64,000 nucleotides of DNA, from the NCBI GenBank assembly GCA_002786355.1, contig PGCO01000002.1:434001-498000 (forward strand), read 5' to 3'. The notes under the pieces are model-generated. The model saw nothing but the letters and a program-made list of their open reading frames with translations, did not search any database and was not told the origin of the DNA. Numbering within the stretch: the stretch's first letter is position 1; the number at the start of each line of letters is the position of its first letter. The translations under genes and the position numbers were made by a program. Origin of the DNA: Sediminibacterium sp. FEMGT703S. Lineage in GTDB: Bacteria > Bacteroidota > Bacteroidia > Chitinophagales > Chitinophagaceae. This document shows, in pieces, positions 16,999 to 25,861 of this stretch.

Positions 16999-18912
16999 TT
17001 ATTGAAACTCGCTGAGCTCTAGCCAGCGAGTTTCTTTTTCTTCTAATATTTTTTCAATTTGAACCAGACGGTCACTAATTTTTTGAATGGTTTCAAAAGA
17101 TGCAGTACCCGAGCTTAATTCATTGGTTAATTCTAGCTTTTCTTTTTCTAAAATGGGCATGTCTTTTTCTAGTTGCTCAAATTCTCTCTTCTCTTTAAAG
17201 CTTAATACTTTTTTTACAGGAACTTTAGGGGTATCCACTTTTGCAGTAACAATATCTTCGGTGCTTGCGCCCTTTCTTTTACCAGCTTCTAAAGCGTCCC
17301 ATTTATTTTCTTTCTTTTCATTTTCTTTCTGCCAGATTCTATACTGAGAGTAGTTTCCAGGGAAATCCCTCACTTCTGCATTGCCTTCAAAAACAAATAA
17401 ATGGTCTACTAATCGATCCATAAAATAACGATCGTGTGATACAATTAACACACAACCAGGATAGTCTACTAAAAAGTTTTCTAACACCGCCAAAGTAGGT
17501 AAGTCAAGATCATTGGTAGGTTCGTCCAGTATTAAAAAGTTGGGATTGGTAAATAAAACCACCAATAATTGTAATCGCTTTTTCTCTCCCCCACTCAAAG
17601 AATTTAAATAAGTGTATTGCTTATCGGGCGTAAACAAAAACAATTCTAAAAATTGTGCAGCACTCAAGGTAGTGCCATCAGCCAAAGGAAAATTTTCAGC
17701 AAAGCCTTTTACATATTCAATCACTCGAACATTTTCTTTAAATACAAGCCCTTGCTGAGAAAAATTACCAAACACCACCGTGTCACCAATATTGATTTTT
17801 CCACTGTCGGCAGGTTCTAATCCTTGTAAAATATTTAAAAAAGTAGACTTCCCTACTCCATTTTTTCCAATGATACCAATGCGCTCCCCTTTGCTAAAAT
17901 TGTAATCAAATCCTTTTAGTATAGGCAGGTCTCCATAATTCTTATACACTTTTTTCATTTCCACCACTTTCCCACCCAATCTGCTCATTTTTACTTGTAG
18001 CTGCAATTGCGCGTCTTCAATTTTTTGTTTGGCCCTTGCTTCTACTTCGTAAAAATTGTCTTGTCTGCTTTTGCTCTTTGTGGTTCTGGCTTTGGGCTGC
18101 TTACGCATCCACTCCAATTCTTTGCGATACGTATTTTTGGCTTTGTCTATGCTGGCTTGCTCACTCTCTAAACGGGCAGCTTTCTGCTCCATGTACTGTT
18201 CATAATCCCCCCGGTAAACGTATAAATTTTCTCTCTCCAACTCCCAAATTTCACTACAAGTAGCATCTAAAAAATAACGATCGTGACTAACCAGTAAAAG
18301 CGTCACTTTCTCTTGGTTTAAATAATGCTCTAACCACTCAATCATTTCAACGTCTAAATGGTTGGTAGGCTCATCCATCATGAGTAAGGTATGCTGGTGT
18401 GCAAAACCAATATCTATAAGGGTTTTAGCCAATGCAACCCGCTTTCTTTGGCCACCGCTTAACTCTTTAACCGGATTGGTTAAATGATGAATATTCAATT
18501 TATCCAAAATCTGTTTTACTTTGGCTTCAAAGTCCCAAGCACTTAAATCGTCCATGGCTTCAATGCCTTCCGTAATACCTATGGGGTCTTCGGCTTCAAT
18601 AGCAGCTTCATATTTTTTTATAGCGGTAATCACCGGATGGTTCAGGTGAAAGATATTCTCTAGCACCGACCAAGACTCTTCAAATTGGGGATCTTGCTCA
18701 AATAAAGCTACCGTAACATCTTTGTGAATCCAATGTTTACCAGCATCTGGGGTTTCTAAACCCGCTAGAATTCGTAACATGGTTGACTTCCCAATCCCAT
18801 TTCTGGCAATTAGGGCTATTTTATCGCCTTCGTTAATATGAAAGGAAATATTACTGAAAAGTGGATTAATACCATAGCTTTTGGTTAATCCTTCTACCGA
18901 AACATAATGCAT
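16999..18912 (-). CDS. ABC-F family ATPase (Uup-like)
   Basis: This soluble protein of 637 residues has two ATPase domains and no membrane segments. Domain 1 has GITKSYG-like start sequence, Walker A ARNGIGKST, signature LSGGQRKRVALAKTL and Walker B LLMMDEPTNHLD. A linker rich in charged residues (WMRKQPKARTTKSKSRQ) separates domain 2, which has GKNGVGKST, LSGGEKKRLQLL and LILDEPTNDLD. A coiled-coil C-terminal tail of about 100 residues places it with Uup. ABC-F proteins act on the ribosome; Uup also influences replication or precise excision in E. coli. A -7 element ends only 4 nt before the ATG. Confidence 0.93.
   Translation of the reverse strand: MHYVSVEGLTKSYGINPLFSNISFHINEGDKIALIARNGIGKSTMLRILAGLETPDAGKHWIHKDVTVALFEQDPQFEESWSVLENIFHLNHPVITAIKKYEAAIEAEDPIGITEGIEAMDDLSAWDFEAKVKQILDKLNIHHLTNPVKELSGGQRKRVALAKTLIDIGFAHQHTLLMMDEPTNHLDVEMIEWLEHYLNQEKVTLLLVSHDRYFLDATCSEIWELERENLYVYRGDYEQYMEQKAARLESEQASIDKAKNTYRKELEWMRKQPKARTTKSKSRQDNFYEVEARAKQKIEDAQLQLQVKMSRLGGKVVEMKKVYKNYGDLPILKGFDYNFSKGERIGIIGKNGVGKSTFLNILQGLEPADSGKINIGDTVVFGNFSQQGLVFKENVRVIEYVKGFAENFPLADGTTLSAAQFLELFLFTPDKQYTYLNSLSGGEKKRLQLLVVLFTNPNFLILDEPTNDLDLPTLAVLENFLVDYPGCVLIVSHDRYFMDRLVDHLFVFEGNAEVRDFPGNYSQYRIWQKENEKKENKWDALEAGKRKGASTEDIVTAKVDTPKVPVKKVLSFKEKREFEQLEKDMPILEKEKLELTNELSSGTASFETIQKISDRLVQIEKILEEKETRWLELSEFQ
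17004..17045 (+). terminator. Terminator hairpin inside the ABC-F 3' coding end
   Basis: An 11-bp perfect stem (GAAACTCGCTG / CAGCGAGTTTC, loop 17015-17023) is followed on the plus strand by a T-rich run from 17031. It can terminate the FKBP transcript. The same bases encode residues ETRWLELSEF at the ABC-F C-terminus. Confidence 0.75.
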
Positions 18913-18916
18913 GCTG

Positions 18917-18924
18917 CAAAACTA
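18917..18924 (-). promoter_or_regulatory. -7 element TAGTTTTG for the ABC-F gene
   Basis: The motif matches TAnnTTTG and ends 4 nt before the ATG at 18912. With the usual distance to the transcription start, the transcript would begin at or next to the A of the start codon. Confidence 0.5.
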
Positions 18925-18975
18925 AGTATCTTAGACGCTAATTCCGAGAAACATAGAACCTAGTTTATAAAAGAA

Positions 18976-20805
18976 ATGACCAAATCAATTTTTAGGAACC
19001 TGAGTATAAGAAAAAAGCTATTCCTTTCACATTTCATGATTTTATTGATTACTGTAATTGTAATCATCTTATCAGTAAAAGTGAACGACAATAGAAAAGA
19101 GATGCATCAAATGATGAATCAGCTAGATGATATTAGAAATAATATAGGAAAGCAGTCAGCAGCAAGGCAAGCATTTTTAATGAATGAGCGTTTTACAGAG
19201 AGCTTTTATATCACAGGCACTTCTGAATCAATTAATATTTACCAGAAAATGGTGAAGCAAATTGATAGCAGCTTGGTGTTGATTAATGAAAATAAAATAG
19301 CGAGCAAATCTCCCATTGCAGAAAAAATTGTGTCAATAACACGGAATATTCATGCGCAAGAAGCTTTTTTTGAAAGAATAGTAGATTCAGTAAAGCAGTT
19401 GGGCATGAAAGACTATGGATTAATTGGTGCACTAGTTCAATTGAAAAATGAATTAGAGAATAGTAAGCTAATGAACTTGGCAGATATTAATCAATTAGAT
19501 GTACTAGCCAATGACTATTTATTAAATAGAAATGAAAAAGCCGCTATACAATTTGATTCGCTAGCAAGAAAATTAGTATTTACTTATGGAAATAATCCTA
19601 GCGCAGAAACCATTCTAGATCAATATCGAAAAACCTTTGTCAGAATAGTAAAATTAGAGCGAAGCATTGGAAACAATAGCGAAGTAGGGTTACAAAATGA
19701 GTTACTGGCACAAAGTAAAAATAATGACGATCAATTACTAGCAACCATACAATCGGTTAATGTTCTTTTTGAAGCTAATTTAGACCAACTTGAAACTATT
19801 TTTTATAGCTTATTGGGGATTATCCTTGTAATTGGTTTGTTGTTAAGTTATCTGGTTTCAAATGCAATTACTAAACCACTGATACAATTAAATTTAGCAA
19901 CCAAGGAAGTTGTAGAAACTAAATTTAAAGATGATATCAACCCAGATTTTATTGACGAATCAAGAACAGATGAAATAGGTCAACTGGCCACGAATTTCAA
20001 TCTAGCGATTCGGAAAATAAGAAGAAGTATAAAAATAATTCAGGATAAATCTGAAAGCTTACAAAGTAAAAACAAGCAACTCTTAGAAAATGAAGAAACC
20101 CTAAAACTAATAGGCTCACAGAAAGATCAATTTCTGTCCATTATTTCGCACGATATGCGAGCACCACTCACCAGTATCGTTAGTTTTTTAGATTATTATA
20201 AGAATAATTTTAAAAGCTTCACTGCGGCGGAAATTGAGTTTGTGTCTACCAACTTAAATACGCACGTAAAAAAAGTACTAGAAATGTTGGATGGATTATT
20301 GCTTTGGTCTAAGGCACAAACTGGAGAAATTCAAATGAACCTGCAGCCGATTGATTTAGCACAAACCATTACAGATGTTGTAGCAGTATTAAATCAAAGC
20401 GCCATCAATAAAAAGATAAAGATTGAAACAAACTTGCATAGTCAATTAATTTGGGCCGATAAAAATATGACTGCATTAATCATCAGAAATACGCTCAGCA
20501 ATGCAGTTAAATATTCAAATGAGCAAAGCGTCATTGAAGTAAATACCAAACGCAACAAAACCAATGCATTTGTAATCATTAAAGACACTGGTGTTGGAAT
20601 GAATCAAGACACGCTCTCAAAACTATTTGAAAGCAACTCAAGCTTCACAACTTTTGGAACCGCCAACGAAAAAGGAATTGGATTGGGGTTATTGCTGTGT
20701 AAAAATTTCATGGATAAAATGAATGGCAGCATAGAGATAGAAAGTGTAGCAGGAGAAGGCACCACCGTAAATTTATTATTCCCATTGGTGAGCAGAGGCG
20801 ATTAA
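18976..20805 (+). CDS. HAMP-type transmembrane sensor histidine kinase
   Basis: The 609-residue kinase has a first membrane helix at about residues 15-35 and a long helical extracytoplasmic region (about 36-270). A second helix (FYSLLGIILVIGLLLSYLV) is followed by a HAMP domain and a coiled coil. The H-box is IISHDMRAPLTS with His392. The ATPase domain has N-box NTLSNAVKYSN, KDTGVGM and a GIGLGLLLCKNFM loop. No response regulator lies next to it. The HAMP-proximal helical sensor resembles four-helix-bundle types, but the signal is unknown. Its stop overlaps the ATG of the pseudouridine synthase gene. Confidence 0.93.
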   Translation: MTKSIFRNLSIRKKLFLSHFMILLITVIVIILSVKVNDNRKEMHQMMNQLDDIRNNIGKQSAARQAFLMNERFTESFYITGTSESINIYQKMVKQIDSSLVLINENKIASKSPIAEKIVSITRNIHAQEAFFERIVDSVKQLGMKDYGLIGALVQLKNELENSKLMNLADINQLDVLANDYLLNRNEKAAIQFDSLARKLVFTYGNNPSAETILDQYRKTFVRIVKLERSIGNNSEVGLQNELLAQSKNNDDQLLATIQSVNVLFEANLDQLETIFYSLLGIILVIGLLLSYLVSNAITKPLIQLNLATKEVVETKFKDDINPDFIDESRTDEIGQLATNFNLAIRKIRRSIKIIQDKSESLQSKNKQLLENEETLKLIGSQKDQFLSIISHDMRAPLTSIVSFLDYYKNNFKSFTAAEIEFVSTNLNTHVKKVLEMLDGLLLWSKAQTGEIQMNLQPIDLAQTITDVVAVLNQSAINKKIKIETNLHSQLIWADKNMTALIIRNTLSNAVKYSNEQSVIEVNTKRNKTNAFVIIKDTGVGMNQDTLSKLFESNSSFTTFGTANEKGIGLGLLLCKNFMDKMNGSIEIESVAGEGTTVNLLFPLVSRGD

Positions 20806-21440
20806 TGGCACACCAATATTTTATATTGAACAAGCCCTACAATATGGTTTCGCAATTTAAAAGCAGCCATGTTGTTCGGTTATTGGGGGATTTAAACTAT
20901 CCTTTTCCGGAAGGCACTCATGCCATTGGCAGACTCGACCATCATTCTGAAGGCTTGTTGATTTTAACCACTAATAAATCCATTACGCGCTTATTGTTTC
21001 AAGGCCCCAAACCCCATACAAGGGTATACCATGTATTGGTGAACAATCTTGTGAGCCCAGCACAAATAGCCGCACTAAGCAATGGCGTAAAATTTAAAAT
21101 AGGCGAACAAGCTTTTCATACGACGAGCCCCTGCAAAGTAACCATTGTAGATCCACCTTTGGTGCAATTTCTAGGCGCCTACATTCTGTCAGAACGAGTG
21201 CCCCATACCTGGTTAAGCATTGGCTTAACAGAAGGCAAATACCACCAGGTCAGAAAAATGCTGACCGCCGTAGGACTTAAATGCAAACGCTTAGTGCGCG
21301 TAAGTATTGAAGACCTGCACTTGGGAGATTTACCTCCCGGCGGTGTAGCCAGCATTTCAGAAGCCCAGTTTTTTGAAGCGTTGAGGTTGGGTTACCCCAT
21401 TTCCGCTCATCACCTGCCACATGACCCAACTATTTCTTAA
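20805..21440 (+). CDS. RluE/RsuA-family 23S rRNA pseudouridine synthase
   Basis: The 211-residue protein lacks an S4 domain, like RluE. It begins YFILNKPYNMVSQF and has the catalytic motif GRLDHHSEGLLILT with Asp45. The later segment LTEGKYHQVRKMLTAVGLKCKRLVRVSI is the RsuA-family RNA-contact region. RluE modifies U2457 of 23S rRNA in E. coli; the exact target here is inferred. The ATG overlaps the TAA of the kinase gene by one base (TAATG), so translation is coupled. Confidence 0.9.
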   Translation: MAHQYFILNKPYNMVSQFKSSHVVRLLGDLNYPFPEGTHAIGRLDHHSEGLLILTTNKSITRLLFQGPKPHTRVYHVLVNNLVSPAQIAALSNGVKFKIGEQAFHTTSPCKVTIVDPPLVQFLGAYILSERVPHTWLSIGLTEGKYHQVRKMLTAVGLKCKRLVRVSIEDLHLGDLPPGGVASISEAQFFEALRLGYPISAHHLPHDPTIS

Positions 21441-21445
21441 CTTTG
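21438..21445 (+). promoter_or_regulatory. -7 element TAACTTTG for ispH
   Basis: The TAnnTTTG motif begins in the stop codon of the upstream pseudouridine synthase gene and ends 13 nt before the ispH ATG (21459). It suggests that ispH has its own promoter as well as read-through. Confidence 0.5.
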
Positions 21446-21458
21446 TGGTTTATATACC

Positions 21459-22664
21459 ATGAAGCAATTCACCATACCCAATATATACCGCAGTAACCTA
21501 ATAAGCGAGATCAAGGAATCGAGAAGAGCGGCTGACAAACTGAAAAAAGACTTTAGCCCTACCCTGTTGAATCTGGGGCCCGTAAAGATTTATTTGGCTA
21601 GGCATTTCGGGTTCTGTTATGGGGTGGAGAATGCCATTGAAATTGCGTTTAACACCATCGAGCAAAACCAGGGCAAGCGTATTTTTTTGTTGAGTGAAAT
21701 GATTCACAACCCTCAAGTGAATGCCGATTTAATTGCCAGAGGGGTGCAATTTTTACAAGACACGTATGGCAAACAACTGATTCCTTTTGAGGACTTAACT
21801 GCAGAAGATGTGGTGATCATTCCTGCTTTTGGTACCACCCTTGAAATTGAAGCCATGCTGAAAGCCAAAGGGATTGCTGTTGAAAAATACAATACCACTT
21901 GTCCGTTTGTAGAAAAGGTTTGGAACAGAAGTGAACAAATAGCTGGCAAGGGTTACAGCATTGTGGTGCATGGAAAACCCAAACACGAAGAAACCAGGGC
22001 TACGTTTTCGCATGCATCTGCCAACACGCCTACCGTTGTGGTAAATGATATGCAAGAAACCATAGAATTGGCCAAATACATTACGGGCGAAAAACCTGCT
22101 GCCGATTTTTATATTGAATTCAAAGGTCGTTTCTCGGAGGGTTTTGATATTACCAAAGACCTTCAGAAAATTGGCGTGGTTAATCAAACCACCCAACTCG
22201 CTACAGACACCCAAGCTATTTCTGATTATTTAAAAGAAGTGATTCTGCAACACTTTCAATTAGACCAATCCAGCATTGCGTCTCGGTTTGCAGATACCCG
22301 CGACACTTTGTGTTATGCCACCAACGACAACCAGTCTGCGGTAAAAGGCATGTTAGATACGGATGCTGATATTGCCATTGTGATTGGCGGTCACAACAGC
22401 AGCAATAGTTCGCACTTGGTAGAATTGTGCGAAGCCAAATACCCAACTTATTTTATTGATGGCCCCGAGAAGCTTTTGAGTAAAGAAGCTATTCTTCATT
22501 GCAATTGGCATACCAAGGAAATGAGCACCATTCATAGCTATTTGCCCAATGCAAATCCGTTAAGAATTGTAATGACCAGTGGTGCGAGTTGCCCCGATGC
22601 CGTAGTTGAACAAGTGATTCGTAAGATTGCTGACTTTTATGGTGTAGCCAACCAGTTGAATTAG
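21459..22664 (+). CDS. ispH: 4-hydroxy-3-methylbut-2-enyl diphosphate reductase, long form
   Basis: IspH makes IPP and DMAPP from HMBPP in the last step of the MEP pathway using a [4Fe-4S] cluster. The 401-residue protein is longer than the E. coli enzyme (about 316). The three cluster cysteines are Cys53 (GFCYGV), Cys148 (TTCPFV) and Cys285 (DTLCYATNDNQ). The 137-residue gap between the second and third is like that of plant and cyanobacterial IspH rather than the roughly 100 of E. coli. The active-site-like segments HGKPKHEE and SGASCPDAV are present. It follows the pseudouridine synthase gene by 18 nt. Confidence 0.94.
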   Translation: MKQFTIPNIYRSNLISEIKESRRAADKLKKDFSPTLLNLGPVKIYLARHFGFCYGVENAIEIAFNTIEQNQGKRIFLLSEMIHNPQVNADLIARGVQFLQDTYGKQLIPFEDLTAEDVVIIPAFGTTLEIEAMLKAKGIAVEKYNTTCPFVEKVWNRSEQIAGKGYSIVVHGKPKHEETRATFSHASANTPTVVVNDMQETIELAKYITGEKPAADFYIEFKGRFSEGFDITKDLQKIGVVNQTTQLATDTQAISDYLKEVILQHFQLDQSSIASRFADTRDTLCYATNDNQSAVKGMLDTDADIAIVIGGHNSSNSSHLVELCEAKYPTYFIDGPEKLLSKEAILHCNWHTKEMSTIHSYLPNANPLRIVMTSGASCPDAVVEQVIRKIADFYGVANQLN

Positions 22665-24655
22665 TTTACAAAATTCCACCAAATACCGATCCTATTCCAT
22701 AGCCCTTGCCCTGGATAGTTAATTGCCTGTGTATTTACATTGGTAATTAATGCATTTAAATTTTCGAACCGTACAAAGCCTTTAAAGCTTTTGATTCTAA
22801 AATGTAAAAATGCATTTACATCTGGTCGATTAGAAATGATGGTATTATTTTGTAAGAAAAATTGTCCGAGCAAGGGGCTATAATTGTCGGCTTTATAAGC
22901 AGTGTTATAGCGAAGTTCAAGCCCTGTAGATAAAAACAAATTCGTGTAGAAGTTGCCTTCAAAAGCAAATCGGTTGCGGGTGATGATCAACGGAATATTA
23001 ACGGGTGCTCCTCCGATGGCTTGTTGCATATTTACTTCTGCATACCAGTTTAAATATTTGGCCAATTTTATCTTCTTTGAAATGCCGAACTGCAATACAT
23101 TAAACAAAGTGGCTTCTTGTTTTGCGGTAAAAAAGCTATCAAAATAAAGATAGTTACTCACCACATTGTATTCACCGGTGATGGTTAAATTTTTAGATGG
23201 ATTTTCATACACTCCAAATACACGGATAATATTTTCTTTATTATACCCTACCCGATTGGCTATCGGGAATGTACTTAAACTATTAAAAATATAGGAGGGT
23301 GATCGGTTCACATTGTGAAAGCCCACATTCAAGAAGCCAATCTTCTTGCCCAGCAAGCGTTTCATGCTAACGTATGCACTATAATCGCCTGCGTTAAATC
23401 CATTTAAATAAAATTGGCCCTTCGCTTCTAAATCCCAAACCTGATTCTTTGTTCTATTTCGATATTCTCCTGAAACATAAATATTATTGAGCGATACGGT
23501 ATTAAATGTATCGAGTGTCCCTTTTATATTTTGTAAACCAATCCCTGCTTTTAGAAATTGACTTTGGTTATTCTTATCAGGAAATGTAAGTAAACTAAAC
23601 TCGTTGGTAAAAATATTCCAACTGTCTTTAAATTGGAACGACTGTGCATTTCTTGTATTGTAGTTAAAGTAAGTTCTATATCGAAGAGAGTCTACACTAT
23701 TGTCAAAAAAATGCGCAAGCTGTTGTTGATATTTCAGAATATGTTCTACCCTAAATCGAGGATAAAAAATCTTATACGTAACAGAATCGGTTACGATTGA
23801 ATCTTTTTTTCCAATATCATAATGATGCTTTATCAGTAACATATTATCTCTTTGTAAGTTACCGGTACTTACACTGGTATTAAATGGATTGCGTATGGCT
23901 GCTCCTGACCTACCCATTCTAGTTTCTAGCTCAAAGGGATCATTGAGCGCTAAACTGTCTAGTTTTTTAATATCTACTAAGCCTCCGTTTTCTGATACAG
24001 ATGCCTTATTGGCCATGTACACAAAAAATACTTCATACTGCCGATTATTGGTTTGATAATGCGAAGTAAACCTAAAATTATTATGGCTTGCATTTTGATT
24101 TTTTAAGGACCCAGGAGAATTACTGAATCGATATTCGAACCCAAAATTAAAATTACTTTTTCTGTTCTGTGTATGTTTTAAATCGATGATTTGTTCTGCC
24201 CTTGCACCTAATACATATCCTAACTCTGTATAGGGGCGAGTGGTTTGATAAAACTTCGTATTCTCTAAGGTAAACTTGTACATATCAAACTGATGAAAAC
24301 CTGCATCAAAGCCTGCTTTCATGAGTGGATTAAAGCGCATAGATTGGGCAGCCGTTCCAAAATTTCCTAAATGGTAATATTGAAATGGCATGGGAAATCT
24401 TGCCGTAAAATCATTGATGGAAGAGTCTAATACCCTTGTTCTTGTCGAATCAAAATATCGATAGAAGATCGTGATGGAGTCTGCATACAAGTCTCTTTTC
24501 TGCAGCGAATCATTTTTGCCTTTCCCTGTTCTTGGTTGTTGCATTGCACTACCCGACCCAAAAGAGCCCATTTGTCCTGGCCTAAATGACTGCGCCCTTG
24601 TAGTAATAAAACCTACAACCAAAAGAAAGATGAATATGAACGCACTCTTTTTCAT
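22661..24655 (-). CDS. Putative outer-membrane porin (Porin_10 type)
   Basis: The 664-residue protein has a signal peptide (MKKSAFIFIFLLVVGFITTRAQS). The rest alternates short aromatic-rich strands, as in a large outer-membrane barrel, ending IGIWWNFVN with aromatic terminal residues. Segments such as TARFPMPFQYYHLGNFGTAAQ, GFDAGFHQFDMY and LGYVLGARAEQ match the Bacteroidota putative porin family. A TTG at 24661 also opens the frame, but the ATG at 24655 begins the signal peptide cleanly. It lies 19 nt after the nucleoside phosphorylase gene, hinting at a shared transcript and possibly nucleoside or small-solute entry; this last point is inference. Confidence 0.85.
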   Translation of the reverse strand: MKKSAFIFIFLLVVGFITTRAQSFRPGQMGSFGSGSAMQQPRTGKGKNDSLQKRDLYADSITIFYRYFDSTRTRVLDSSINDFTARFPMPFQYYHLGNFGTAAQSMRFNPLMKAGFDAGFHQFDMYKFTLENTKFYQTTRPYTELGYVLGARAEQIIDLKHTQNRKSNFNFGFEYRFSNSPGSLKNQNASHNNFRFTSHYQTNNRQYEVFFVYMANKASVSENGGLVDIKKLDSLALNDPFELETRMGRSGAAIRNPFNTSVSTGNLQRDNMLLIKHHYDIGKKDSIVTDSVTYKIFYPRFRVEHILKYQQQLAHFFDNSVDSLRYRTYFNYNTRNAQSFQFKDSWNIFTNEFSLLTFPDKNNQSQFLKAGIGLQNIKGTLDTFNTVSLNNIYVSGEYRNRTKNQVWDLEAKGQFYLNGFNAGDYSAYVSMKRLLGKKIGFLNVGFHNVNRSPSYIFNSLSTFPIANRVGYNKENIIRVFGVYENPSKNLTITGEYNVVSNYLYFDSFFTAKQEATLFNVLQFGISKKIKLAKYLNWYAEVNMQQAIGGAPVNIPLIITRNRFAFEGNFYTNLFLSTGLELRYNTAYKADNYSPLLGQFFLQNNTIISNRPDVNAFLHFRIKSFKGFVRFENLNALITNVNTQAINYPGQGLWNRIGIWWNFVN

Positions 24656-24674
24656 TTGCAAAGCAAGGTATAAT

Positions 24675-25496
24675 TTACAACCCCTTAACCAATTCTTTGA
24701 ATAAAAGGGTAAGCTTAGGTTCTGCCTCTTTTGCTGCTTGTAACACTTCCTCGTGTGTGATAACGTTTTCTTCTTCGCGTATGCCCAAATCAGTAATTAC
24801 ACTTGTTGCAAACACTTGCATTCCACAATGAACAGCTACTATATTTTCTTGCACGGTACTCATGCCTACTGCATCTCCACCCAATGCATGAATCATTTTA
24901 TATTCAGCCCTGGTTTCAAAGGTAGGACCCGTTACTCCTGTATAAACACCTTGTTTTAACTGAATGCCATTTGCTGTAGCAATCTCAAAAGCTTTTGATA
25001 CCAATGCCTTGCTATAAGGTTCACTCATATCTGGGAACCTGGTTCCCAAAGCTTCTTCATTTTTACCCAATAAAGGATTTACAATAAACATACTAATATG
25101 ATCGGTAATCACCATCAAATCGCCAACGCTAAAGGCGGGATTAACACCGCCGGCTGCATTAGACAACAGCAGGGTTTTAACACCCAATAAATGCATGGCT
25201 CTTACAGGATAAGTTACTTGTTGTGGCGTATAGCCTTCGTAAAAATGAAAGCGGCCACTCATCACCCAAACTTTTTTTCCACTCAATTCTCCAAACATCA
25301 AACTACCTCCATGTCCTTCTACTGTACTTACGGGGAAATAAGGTATTTCGCTATAAGGGATGCTTACTTCAACCTTTATTTCATTGGCTAAGTTTCCTAA
25401 ACCACTTCCGAGTATTATTCCTATCTCAGCATCAAATTCAACTTTAGTTTTAATATAGGCAGTTGTTTCTGCTAACTGATTCATTAAATTGCTCAT
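24675..25496 (-). CDS. Purine-nucleoside phosphorylase, trimeric type
   Basis: The 273-residue length and motifs fit the trimeric PNP family (PunA/DeoD-II). Landmarks are IILGSGLGNLANEI (phosphate loop), VEGHGGSLMFG, GRFHFYEGY, LLLSNAAGGVNPAF (base region), GVYTGVTGPTFETRAEYKM and GGDAVGMSTVQENIVAVHCGM. It cleaves inosine and guanosine with phosphate in purine salvage. The ATG at 25496 is preferred over a TTG two codons upstream. A -7 element TATATTTG (25514-25521) precedes it. Confidence 0.95.
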   Translation of the reverse strand: MSNLMNQLAETTAYIKTKVEFDAEIGIILGSGLGNLANEIKVEVSIPYSEIPYFPVSTVEGHGGSLMFGELSGKKVWVMSGRFHFYEGYTPQQVTYPVRAMHLLGVKTLLLSNAAGGVNPAFSVGDLMVITDHISMFIVNPLLGKNEEALGTRFPDMSEPYSKALVSKAFEIATANGIQLKQGVYTGVTGPTFETRAEYKMIHALGGDAVGMSTVQENIVAVHCGMQVFATSVITDLGIREEENVITHEEVLQAAKEAEPKLTLLFKELVKGL

Positions 25497-25513
25497 ATTC
25501 AAAAATTAGAGGG

Positions 25514-25521
25514 CAAATATA
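25514..25521 (-). promoter_or_regulatory. -7 element TATATTTG for the PNP gene
   Basis: A perfect TAnnTTTG match ends 17 nt before the PNP ATG (25496) and starts directly after the T-run of the cold-shock gene terminator. Confidence 0.5.
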
Positions 25522-25528
25522 CTTCAAA

Positions 25529-25568
25529 TAAAAAAAATAAGGCCACCAACTAGAAGTTGATGGCCTTA
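25529..25568 (-). terminator. Rho-independent terminator of the cold-shock gene
   Basis: A 12-bp stem with one mismatch (25539-25550 with 25556-25567, loop TAGAA) is followed on the minus strand by TTATTTTTTTTATT. It lies 22 nt after the cold-shock stop codon. Confidence 0.85.
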
Positions 25569-25589
25569 GGTAAGGTATGTAATTTAAGA

Positions 25590-25793
25590 CTAGCTTAAAC
25601 GTTTTACATTTACTGCATTCAAACCTTTTCTTCCTTCTTGTACGTCAAAGATAACTTTATCGTTAGCTTCAATTTGGTCAATTAGACCGTTTGCATGTAC
25701 AAAAGTTTCTTTGTTAGAATCATCATGCTTGATAAAACCAAAACCTTTTTCTTCGTTAAAGAACTTTACAGTTCCTTGAATTTGTGTGTCCAT
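25590..25793 (-). CDS. Cold-shock domain protein (CspA family)
   Basis: This 67-residue single cold-shock domain contains RNP1 (KGFGFI) and RNP2 (TFVHANGLI), preceded by GTVKFFNEEKG. Such proteins bind single-stranded RNA and DNA and melt secondary structure. The C-terminus EGRKGLNAVNVKRLS is typical of Bacteroidota members. The -7 element TATCTTTG at 25821-25828 puts the transcript start near 25815. The leader would therefore be only about 20-25 nt, much shorter than the thermosensor leader of E. coli cspA. Confidence 0.95.
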   Translation of the reverse strand: MDTQIQGTVKFFNEEKGFGFIKHDDSNKETFVHANGLIDQIEANDKVIFDVQEGRKGLNAVNVKRLS

Positions 25794-25820
25794 TGTAAAA
25801 ATTGTAAATTAATAAGAGTG

Positions 25821-25828
25821 CAAAGATA
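25821..25828 (-). promoter_or_regulatory. -7 element TATCTTTG for the cold-shock gene
   Basis: A TAnnTTTG match lies 27 nt before the ATG at 25793, in the 68-nt gap after the plug-protein gene. Confidence 0.5.
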
Positions 25829-25861
25829 AGCTTAATATGCTCCCCCCCCTAATGTTAATTG

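Noticed and set aside
21795..22214. Open frame of 139 codons on the minus strand
   Set aside because: It is fully inside ispH on the other strand and shows no recognisable protein features.
25843..25852. Run of C residues before the cold-shock gene
   Set aside because: It lies upstream of the promoter element and outside any reading frame; no evidence for phase variation.
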